NCBI GenBank assembly: GCA_025057975.1
Contig: JANWUV010000001.1
Location: 310,001 to 374,000, forward strand
Reading direction: 5' to 3'
Length of the DNA stretch: 64,000 bases
Origin: Chloracidobacterium sp.
GTDB taxonomy: Bacteria; Acidobacteriota; Blastocatellia; Chloracidobacteriales; Chloracidobacteriaceae
Position numbers and translations under genes: made by a program. Shown here one piece after another: positions 1 to 6,954 of the stretch (positions are counted from its first letter, which is position 1; each line of letters begins with the position of its first letter). Under the pieces are notes generated by a model. It saw nothing but the letters and a program-made list of their open reading frames with translations, had not been told where the DNA came from and did not search any database.

Positions 1-180
1 CTGAATGAAGTGGAACGGAGCATCTATGTGCGTTCCTGTGTGCGTTCCCATACCGCAGTAGCACACATTCGCCGGGTCGCCCTTAGCAATCTGCGCGTGT
101 GGTTCAAGCACTACCGGCGGGTCGCCTGGATAAACCGGCATCCGTGGATGAACCGGAACCGTCACATCGTAAATTTGCAT
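1..180 (-). CDS. Cyclase-family / kynurenine formamidase-like protein, N-terminal part (cut by window edge)
   Basis: Only the first 60 codons are in the window and the frame is still open at base 1. The translation begins MQIYDVTVPVHPRMPVYPGD and reaches the family signature HTGTHIDAPFHF, the metal-binding HxGTHxDxPxH motif of the cyclase/arylformamidase family. Such enzymes hydrolyse N-formylkynurenine or related amides. The ATG (complement of 178-180) is preceded by AAGGAAGGA, a good ribosome-binding site. A 3-hydroxyanthranilate dioxygenase lies 23 kb away (23126-23629), which makes a kynurenine role plausible, but other members of this family act on other substrates. Family assignment is firm; the substrate is inferred. 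Confidence 0.8.
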   Translation of the reverse strand, partial: MQIYDVTVPVHPRMPVYPGDPPVVLEPHAQIAKGDPANVCYCGMGTHTGTHIDAPFHFIQ

Positions 181-497
181 AACCCTGGATTCCTTCCTTG
201 TCCGGCGCGGATGCTAACGGCGTCGCCCAAGCCCTGTCAAACCGGACGATTATGGCAACGCCGCCTGAAACAAAATCGGCTTTCAGCCATGAAAGAGCTG
301 TGAAACTCGGCTTTTGCACCAGCTTGGTACTTGCGCCCCATGACGCTGCGCGGCGCACCGTTGTATTCTGCCGCTGCGTGTTTGCTGCTGGTTCGCGTAT
401 GGACGGCCGCGCCGTCAGGATGGCGCTACGCCTTCTTGCTGGTCGCCGGACACTGCTCCCTGCGTACCCGCGAACGATGTTCACGCCGGAGGTATGT
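181..497. other. Divergent intergenic region, no gene seen
   Basis: This 317-base stretch separates the leftward formamidase-like gene from the rightward parvulin lipoprotein and should hold both promoters. Open frames crossing it, including an in-frame extension of the lipoprotein ORF back to 198, give compositionally odd translations with no recognisable domain. I see no clear -35/-10 pair, RNA or strong hairpin. Confidence 0.5.
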
Positions 498-1016
498 ATG
501 CGCTTCTTTCAACTGGGTTGCTTGATGTTTGGTTTGCTTTTGAGCGTCGCCTGTGACAACGCTCCCAAAAAGCCAGCGGCGGAAGACAAAGCCGCTAAGC
601 CGGCTAAACCAGCCCCCAAACCCTGTGACCCCAAAGACCTTATTCCCGTCAAGCCTGAAACGCCCCCGGAGTCGCTGGAAGTCCAACACATCCTGATTGC
701 GTATAAAGGCAGCGGCGCGTCTAAAAATCCCCAGATCAAAGTTACGCGCTCAAAGGAAGAGGCGCGCAAACTTTGGGAAAAAGTGTTTGAGGAAGCCCGC
801 AACTGCGCCGACTTCAATCAGCTTGTCATCAAGTACAGTGACGACCCCAACAAGATGAATGACTACAAGTACAACGCCTTTCCGGGCTTTTACGAAATCA
901 CTCCCAAGGGCGTCTTTGATGAGAACTTCAAAAAGTGCGCCCAAGGCCTCAGTCCGGGGAATATTGACAAGGTAGAAAGCTACTACGGCTTTCACATCAT
1001 TCGGCGGAAGGCGTAA
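498..1016 (+). CDS. Parvulin-type peptidyl-prolyl isomerase lipoprotein
   Basis: The predicted 172-residue protein is a lipid-anchored PPIase that would assist folding of exported proteins. Residues 1-19 form a signal peptide ending in the lipobox LSVAC, so Cys19 would be lipidated. A Lys/Pro/Ala-rich linker follows to about residue 50. The rest fits a PpiC/parvulin domain, with VQHILIAYKG at its start and the closing motif YYGFHIIRRK. Start 498 is chosen over 198 because GGAGGT lies just upstream and only this start gives the lipoprotein signal. An alternative ATG lies at 494 out of frame. The PP2C gene starts 8 bases after the stop, so the two are probably co-transcribed. Confidence 0.85.
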   Translation: MRFFQLGCLMFGLLLSVACDNAPKKPAAEDKAAKPAKPAPKPCDPKDLIPVKPETPPESLEVQHILIAYKGSGASKNPQIKVTRSKEEARKLWEKVFEEARNCADFNQLVIKYSDDPNKMNDYKYNAFPGFYEITPKGVFDENFKKCAQGLSPGNIDKVESYYGFHIIRRKA

Positions 1017-1024
1017 GCGGCGAC

Positions 1025-2080
1025 ATGGCGCATGACACAACTGCTTCGGTGGCGTCTTTTACCGTTCGTTTTGCCTGCATCTGTGACCGAGGTCTGCAAC
1101 GCATCGCCAACCAAGACCGGGCACTGGCGGAAGTCAACGCCCGGCTCTTTGTCGTCTGCGACGGCGTCGGGGGTAACACCGGCGGTGAAATCGCTAGCCA
1201 GACGGCGATTGAGACCGTCCGCGACGCCTTCATTGCGCCCGACGACAACCCGCCGCTCATCCGGCTTGAACGCGCGATCCACTACGCCAATCGTGACATT
1301 TATGAGATGGCCAAACACGATCTCGACTTGGCCGGTATGGCGACGACGCTGGTGGCGTTGCACCTCAACGGCGAGACGGCTTACGTCGCGCACGCAGGCG
1401 ACAGCCGCCTGTACCACTTCGCCAACGGCGCACTGACGCAAGTCACGATTGACCACACGCCGTTGCAGGACGCCGTTCGCCGCGGTGAACTCTCAGCCGC
1501 CGAAGCTGAACAACTCCCTAAAGCTAACGAAGTCAGCCGGGCGCTGGGCGTGCGTCCCGAAGTCGAAGTTGAAACGCAGGATTTCACGTTTACGGTTGGC
1601 TCGCGTTTTCTGCTGTGTACCGACGGTGTGACGCGCCACATCACCAACGACGAACTGGAACGGCTGATGATTACCTTTGTCGACAACCCTGACGGGCTGT
1701 GCGACGAAATTCACCGCTATTGCTACGAGCGCGGGGCGGAAGACAACTTCACAGCGCTGGTTGTCTGTGTTGATCCGCCGTCGCCAGCTCCACCGCCGGT
1801 CGGGCCACCGTCCACGCCGTCGCTCCAGGAGCGGTTGATACGAACGCGGGAGCTTAGCCTTGCGCCGAGTTTTCCCACCGATCGGACAACCGGCGAGCAC
1901 CATCCGCTCAAGGAACTGGTTGAAGCGCGGCGGGCGCGTTCGCGGCGCGAACTCCTTTGGCAAGTCTTGGCGACGCTGCTGTTGATGGCGTTGGCGTTTG
2001 TCGCCGGATGGTGGATGGGCGGCGGCGGTCGGTCGCCGAACCCGCCGCCGGTTGCGCCGGGTTCTCCATCGGCGCGCTAA
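1025..2080 (+). CDS. PP2C-family protein phosphatase with C-terminal membrane anchor
   Basis: The 351-residue protein is a PPM/PP2C Ser/Thr phosphatase. Its metal-binding motifs are visible: NQDR near residue 29, VCDGVGGNTGG at 44-54, HAGDSRLY at 123-130, CTDGVT at 198-203 and EDN at 239-241. A Pro-rich linker (about 251-300) leads to one membrane helix at about 311-330, placing the catalytic domain in the cytoplasm. It would reverse the action of Ser/Thr kinases such as the one encoded in the facing operon (6951-9515). Its last 173 bases overlap the 3' end of the convergent HEAT gene. Confidence 0.93.
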   Translation: MAHDTTASVASFTVRFACICDRGLQRIANQDRALAEVNARLFVVCDGVGGNTGGEIASQTAIETVRDAFIAPDDNPPLIRLERAIHYANRDIYEMAKHDLDLAGMATTLVALHLNGETAYVAHAGDSRLYHFANGALTQVTIDHTPLQDAVRRGELSAAEAEQLPKANEVSRALGVRPEVEVETQDFTFTVGSRFLLCTDGVTRHITNDELERLMITFVDNPDGLCDEIHRYCYERGAEDNFTALVVCVDPPSPAPPPVGPPSTPSLQERLIRTRELSLAPSFPTDRTTGEHHPLKELVEARRARSRRELLWQVLATLLLMALAFVAGWWMGGGGRSPNPPPVAPGSPSAR

Positions 2081-4751
2081 CGGGCGGCCACTCACGGAAT
2101 CTCGACAGGCTGCTCTGTCCGGCTTCAGTACTCCGAATGACGCCGGAGGCGTCCACGTAGAAAACACGTCCGCCAGTCAGACCTGGAATGGTCGGCGTCG
2201 CCAGCACAAAGAAATCCGCCGGGCTGGCTGGCGTCGCCTCGGTGACATAAAGCATCAGTCGGTAGTCCGCCATCGCCCATAGGTCATCCGGTAGGTGGCT
2301 GTACGCCTTGAGTTGCGCCGGTGTAGCGAAATTGCCGCCCGAAACCAACTGGAAGGCCGTCTGGGCGGCGACCAATTGCGCCAAACGTTCCACGACCAGC
2401 GCCTCGTTGCGTTTGATCCGCTCATCAGTGCCAATTGCGCCGTCCGGGCGGAGACTGCGCAGCGATAGCCACGTCGGTACGTTTTGGGCGGCGGCGTGGC
2501 GGAGGGGCAGCCGACGAACCAGCGCGGCGACTGCCGTTTCCGCCGGAGGCATGGACGGCGTTGTCGGACGTACCTCGAACGGAGGCTCATCCGTTGCGTT
2601 TACGGCCGTCGCATCCGGCGCAGGCGTGGGGGGTGGTGCGGCCGCCGGCGACGGGAGCGAGTCTGCGGCAGGCATCCGCCCAGTCAGCGTCGGCGGCGCA
2701 GCGGCAACGGTCAGCAGGCCTTCGCCGCTTGTCCATCGCGGCAGGACGCGCGCCGGACGCAGTTGCTCCGAGGCCGGACGCGCTTCGGCGAGCCGTTCTA
2801 AAACCGGACGCGCGCCCGGCGTCTCGCGGTCAGCGACCAGCGGCGGAGGCGGCGGGGCGGGCGACGCTGTAGGGAGCGCCGCATCGGGTATGCGTGGCGG
2901 CGGCAGTACGGCGACCAGCGGCGGCGTGGCCGGAGCGGTAGGCAGCATCATGCGCGGCAGGCGTAAACGATCCAGCGCGGCGACGGCCGCCTGCCGAACG
3001 TCCGGCGAGCCGTCCTCGCGCGCTAGCCGTCGCAGCACTGTCGCTGTCTCCGGCGGCACGTCTTGCAGCGCTGGCGTTAGCGCGAGCCAGTTGGCGCGGA
3101 CGGACGGGTCAGCTTCCGTGGGCAACCGCCGTGTCGCCTCCCGGATAAAGCGGGCTGGATCGGTCCGCGCCAACCCCAAGACCGCCGCCCGGCGCACGTC
3201 CGGGTCGGCGTCTTCCAGCGCGGCTTGCAGCCATTCGGCGGCGTTCGGCGCGTTGACAACCACCACAAGCGCCAGCAGCGCCCCGCGTCGGCGCAGGGCT
3301 TCAGGCGCGCGGAGGAGGGTTTCCAGCCTTGTCGCGGCGGCGTCCACAGCGTTGAAAAAACCGGCAAAGGTCGTGCGGTGGGCCGACAACTCATCGAAGG
3401 TCATCCGCCCGATGGTTTCGACGACGCCGGTAAATGCCTCCTCTGAACCAAGGCGAGCCAGCGCAAAAGCCGCCGCGCTGCGCAGAGCGTTATCATTGGA
3501 CTGAAGCACGGCAAGCAGGACCGGCAAGGCGCGTGCGCCGCCGATGCGGGGCAACACAGCGACGGCGGCGGCGCGAACAGTTGGGTTGGCGTCCGCCAAC
3601 GCCGACTGAATAGCGGGAAGCGCTCGCGCGTCACCGATCTTACCAAGCGATTCAACCGCGCGGCGGCGCAGCAGTGGATCGTCGGCGGTTAGGGTTTGGA
3701 TGAGCGCCTCCGTTGCGCGGTCATCCTTGAAGCCACCTAACGCTTGGACAGCCAGCGTTCGCACCAGCGGATCGCCGTCGCGCAGAGCATCCGTCACGGC
3801 GTCGAGGGTACGCGGGACGGCAAGCGCGCCTAAGGCGTCCACAGCGCGGGCGCGCACGCGGGCGTCTTCATCGCGCAGCGCATCGGTCAAAGCGTCGGCA
3901 GCCGTGTCGTCGCCAATCTTCCCCAGCGCAAAAGCGGCGTTCTGACGGACGACGGCCTCGCGGTCGCGGAGGGCGTCCACCAGCGGCAGTACGGCCCGGC
4001 GGTCACGTAGGCGGCCCAGCGCCTCAGCCGCGCTTGCGCGGACGGTTCGCTCCGGGTCACGCAACAACTCAATGACTTTGTCAACGGCGCGCGCGTCACC
4101 AATGATCCCAAGCGCCATCGTGGCGCGGCTGCGGACATACAGGTTAGCGTCGCCCAACGCGCGCAGGAGCGGCTCAACGGCTTCCCTGCGACCGAGCGCG
4201 CCAAGCGCCTCGGCCGCACCGATCCGCACCTCCGGTTCGGCGTCGGACAACGACCCGACCAACGCCGGAAGCGACGCCGCATCGCCCAGCTTGCCAAGCG
4301 CCTGCGCGGCGGCGCTGCGGACGGTCGGTTCAGCGTCCCGCAGTCGCAGACGCAACGCCGTCGCCGCCTGTGGACGCCCTAGCCGCGCCAAGGCGAGCGC
4401 CGCCGCCGCTCGTACGTCGGGACTACTGTCGTTGAGGGCGGCGATAAGGCCATCCAGAGCGAGTTCACTTTTGAGGTTGCCAAGAGCTTCAGCGGCGGCG
4501 CTACGAACAAGAAAATCCCGGTCGCCGCGCAAGGCTTCCAGCAGCGGCGTCACTTGGCGCTCATCACCGGAACGACCAAGCTCTTCAACAGCGCGGCAGC
4601 GGGCTTCACGATCCTGTAGCTCGCCCAGGCTGCGCCGCCCATCCTGCGCCGCTGTCGGTGAGACGTTTGACCAGACGCTTCCGGCGATGACGCCCACCAA
4701 GAACGCGCCCAGCATCAAGAACCGTCGCGCATGAGGTCCAATCTGCGACAT
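1908..4751 (-). CDS. HEAT-repeat (PBS-lyase-like) exported protein with pilin-like C-terminal domain
   Basis: The predicted protein has 947 residues. Residues about 10-30 form a signal peptide or anchor. From about 45 to 620 runs a near-regular array of roughly 17-19 HEAT repeats of about 31 residues, with recurring RAAAAEALGKLGD-like cores. A long Pro/Ala linker follows. A small domain then ends in FYVDASGVIR, a motif I associate with the C-terminus of acidobacterial pseudopilin-like proteins. It is probably a scaffold; no catalytic motif is seen. The start at 4751 gives the signal sequence, whereas the open frame back to 5219 overlaps the glycosyltransferase. The final ~57 codons are antisense to the PP2C gene and look like read-through. 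Confidence 0.85.
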   Translation of the reverse strand: MSQIGPHARRFLMLGAFLVGVIAGSVWSNVSPTAAQDGRRSLGELQDREARCRAVEELGRSGDERQVTPLLEALRGDRDFLVRSAAAEALGNLKSELALDGLIAALNDSSPDVRAAAALALARLGRPQAATALRLRLRDAEPTVRSAAAQALGKLGDAASLPALVGSLSDAEPEVRIGAAEALGALGRREAVEPLLRALGDANLYVRSRATMALGIIGDARAVDKVIELLRDPERTVRASAAEALGRLRDRRAVLPLVDALRDREAVVRQNAAFALGKIGDDTAADALTDALRDEDARVRARAVDALGALAVPRTLDAVTDALRDGDPLVRTLAVQALGGFKDDRATEALIQTLTADDPLLRRRAVESLGKIGDARALPAIQSALADANPTVRAAAVAVLPRIGGARALPVLLAVLQSNDNALRSAAAFALARLGSEEAFTGVVETIGRMTFDELSAHRTTFAGFFNAVDAAATRLETLLRAPEALRRRGALLALVVVVNAPNAAEWLQAALEDADPDVRRAAVLGLARTDPARFIREATRRLPTEADPSVRANWLALTPALQDVPPETATVLRRLAREDGSPDVRQAAVAALDRLRLPRMMLPTAPATPPLVAVLPPPRIPDAALPTASPAPPPPPLVADRETPGARPVLERLAEARPASEQLRPARVLPRWTSGEGLLTVAAAPPTLTGRMPAADSLPSPAAAPPPTPAPDATAVNATDEPPFEVRPTTPSMPPAETAVAALVRRLPLRHAAAQNVPTWLSLRSLRPDGAIGTDERIKRNEALVVERLAQLVAAQTAFQLVSGGNFATPAQLKAYSHLPDDLWAMADYRLMLYVTEATPASPADFFVLATPTIPGLTGGRVFYVDASGVIRSTEAGQSSLSRFREWPPVSAPMENPAQPAAGSATDRRRPSTIRRQTPTPSTAASPRLAKGVRAANAPAALQPVP

Positions 4752-4807
4752 GGCGGTTTCTTCCTCGCTTCTTTCCCGGATGCACGGATGTCTTCGTTCG
4801 CCGATGA

Positions 4808-5845
4808 TCACGTCCGCCTGATGATGTTCACAGGCGGTTCGGCGGACGCACGCGCCCGCATTGCATCCGCACGACCCATCTGTTCGGCGATGTTCCCGCA
4901 GCGCCACGCTATGACTCTGGCCCGCAGCGCCTGTCGTCGCTTTTCGACCACAGCTGGCAACAGCAGTCGCGCCGCCATCTTGGCGCGCGCCCGCCAGCCG
5001 GGCGCCGCCGACCAACTTGACCAAGCCAACACGGCGGCGCGGCGACGTGCGCCCGCGCGCGCAAAAGCTTCCGCGTACGTCCACGTCAACTCGGCGGCGG
5101 CGCGGCGGCGTTCCACGTCCGACAGGCCCATCCAGTCGGCGGCGCGGGCCTGCGCAGCCAGCGTCTCCGTCAGCATGAAGTCCACGTCGCGGCTGGTGTT
5201 GCGCCCGTGCCGCCGCCAAGCGGCGCGCGCTTCCGCATCTAGCGCAAAATCACCAAGGCGACACAGCCGCAGGTACAACTCATAGTCTTCCAGTCGGGCT
5301 CGTTCATTCCAGCCGAACCGGGCCAGCGCGGCCGTCCGATACAGAACGGTGGAACTCATCGGCGCGCCGCCGCGCAGGAGCATGGCGCGTACGTCGCCGT
5401 CCGTGTAGCGCGCCCACCAGCGCGTGTCGTCCACAATGTCGTCGTCGGCATTGACGACCAGCGCATGGCCGTAGGCAAGAACGGCCGGCGGACGCGCTTC
5501 GAGCATCGCCGCGCGCGTCGCCAGAAAGTCGGGCAGCCAGAGGTCGTCCGAGCCGAGGTAGGCGAAATAAGGTGCGTTGCAGTAACCAAGGGCTTCGTTG
5601 AGCGTCGCGCACAGCCCCCGGTTGACGGCGTGGACGATGAGTTCGCAAGGGAAAGGACATTCGGCCAGCGTTTCGGCGATGATGCGCGCCGAATCGTCGG
5701 GCGAAGCGTCATCAATAACGAGCAACTTGGTCGGCGGTTGGGTTTGGCGGAAGATGGAGCGCAGCGTACGCGCCACAAAACGCGCGTGACCATACGAAGG
5801 GACGACAACGAACACACCGGCGGCGGGCGCGGTGACGACGTTCAC
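4808..5845 (-). CDS. Family 2 glycosyltransferase
   Basis: This 345-residue GT-A-fold enzyme would transfer a sugar from a nucleotide-sugar donor. Near the N-terminus VFVVVPSYGHARFVARTL is the nucleotide-binding start, LVIDDASPDDS follows, and YLGSDDLWLPDF carries the metal-binding DxD-type motif. LEDYELYLRLCRLG is the usual acceptor-side segment. The C-terminal ~130 residues are Arg/Ala-rich and may contact the membrane. The GTG start at 5845 forms a GTGA overlap with the stop of the upstream GT4 gene, which decides the start despite an open frame to 6193. The HEAT gene follows after 56 bases, so the four genes probably form one operon. Donor and acceptor are unknown. Confidence 0.9.
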   Translation of the reverse strand: MNVVTAPAAGVFVVVPSYGHARFVARTLRSIFRQTQPPTKLLVIDDASPDDSARIIAETLAECPFPCELIVHAVNRGLCATLNEALGYCNAPYFAYLGSDDLWLPDFLATRAAMLEARPPAVLAYGHALVVNADDDIVDDTRWWARYTDGDVRAMLLRGGAPMSSTVLYRTAALARFGWNERARLEDYELYLRLCRLGDFALDAEARAAWRRHGRNTSRDVDFMLTETLAAQARAADWMGLSDVERRRAAAELTWTYAEAFARAGARRRAAVLAWSSWSAAPGWRARAKMAARLLLPAVVEKRRQALRARVIAWRCGNIAEQMGRADAMRARASAEPPVNIIRRT

Positions 5846-6954
5846 AGGGCAATCACCCGGTCGTAAAAATCGCGTAGTCGGTTGAGGTACGCCGCCAGAG
5901 TATAGCGTCGGCGCGCATGCGCTTGTCCACGCGCGGCCAGCGTACGGCGGTAGGGCAGGTCGTCCAACAACTGGTTGAGGACGCGCGCGCAGTCCACCGA
6001 ATCCCCGGCGCGAAAGAGCGCGGCAGCGGTACCGTCGGCAGTGACTTCGCGCAGGGCGGGAATGTCCGAGGCGGCGCAAGGGACGCCGGCTAGCATGGCT
6101 TCCACCAGCGCCAACCCGAAGGTGTCGCTGTGTGAAGAAAGAACAAACACATCCAGCTTCGGCAACACGTCGGCGGCCGGACGCGCGCCCCAAAAATGAA
6201 CGCGGTGCAGGAGGCCGCCGCGCGCACAGATGGCGCGCGCCTCACGGTAGAGTCGTTCGTCCTGCGCCGCCCCGACAAACACGCACTGCGCCGTCGGCCG
6301 GCGCTGGAAAACCTCCGGCAGCGCCCGGCACAGCGTGGCGTGATCCTTGATGGGGGTAAAGTTGGCAATCATGCCGAGTATCGGCCCGGTTGCGGGAGCG
6401 TCCGCTGCAGAAGCCGCCGGCCGAGCCGGATCGGGGACGCCGTTGGGGATGACCGCCACCCGCTGGGCGCAGTCGAGGCGAAGCATGCCGTCGGCTTCAT
6501 GCCGGCTTCGTGCGGCTTCGGAGACGACCGTTACGGCGTCCACGCGCGGCAGCAGGAAGTTGAGCGCCCGGCGGTTTTTGGCGTCGTAGGCAAGGTTATG
6601 GAGCGTGAGGACAAGCTTGGCCGGCAGGCCGCGCCGCGCCCACCACGCATGGAGCGCCTCGACGGCTTGGTTGGCATGAATGAGGTCAATGGCCTGCGTT
6701 TGGATGAGACGACGCAGCCAGCCAGCGAGCCTAGGGTCAAACGGCGCGCGCCGGCGGTGGAAAAACGACCGAGGCAGAGCGTGAAAGGCGTCGGCGAAGT
6801 TCCCGTCACCAAAACCGGCGACATAAGCTTCAATCCCGACGGTGGCTGCGTTTTGGCAGGTCGCCAGCGTCAATGTCTCGACGCCGCCCCGGTTGAGCGA
6901 GTCGAGCAGATACAAAACACGCAGGGGATTGGCTCGTCCGGCGCTGCGGCTCAC
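5842..6954 (-). CDS. Family 4 glycosyltransferase
   Basis: This 370-residue GT-B enzyme begins with RVLYLLDSLNRGGVETLTL, the glycine-rich N-terminal loop typical of GT4. It contains VIPNGVPDP and GMIANFTPIKDH near the domain junction. The C-terminal donor site is VFVLSSHSDTFGLALVEAML, the E-x7-E-like region, followed by VPCAASDIPALREV. It would use a nucleotide-sugar in surface glycan or glycoconjugate synthesis. The start is GTG at 6954, overlapping the kinase stop as GTGA, and the gene overlaps the following GT2 start in the same way. The coupling suggests that kinase, GT4 and GT2 are made in step. Confidence 0.92.
   Translation of the reverse strand: MSRSAGRANPLRVLYLLDSLNRGGVETLTLATCQNAATVGIEAYVAGFGDGNFADAFHALPRSFFHRRRAPFDPRLAGWLRRLIQTQAIDLIHANQAVEALHAWWARRGLPAKLVLTLHNLAYDAKNRRALNFLLPRVDAVTVVSEAARSRHEADGMLRLDCAQRVAVIPNGVPDPARPAASAADAPATGPILGMIANFTPIKDHATLCRALPEVFQRRPTAQCVFVGAAQDERLYREARAICARGGLLHRVHFWGARPAADVLPKLDVFVLSSHSDTFGLALVEAMLAGVPCAASDIPALREVTADGTAAALFRAGDSVDCARVLNQLLDDLPYRRTLAARGQAHARRRYTLAAYLNRLRDFYDRVIAL

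Noticed and set aside
198-497. In-frame 100-codon extension of the parvulin lipoprotein
   Set aside because: It would bury the signal peptide and lipobox; start 498 has GGAGGT and a proper lipoprotein leader.
2308-3504. 398-codon rightward open frame
   Set aside because: It is antisense to the HEAT array; the Ser/Ala/Arg-rich translation with no domain is a by-product of repeat codon bias.
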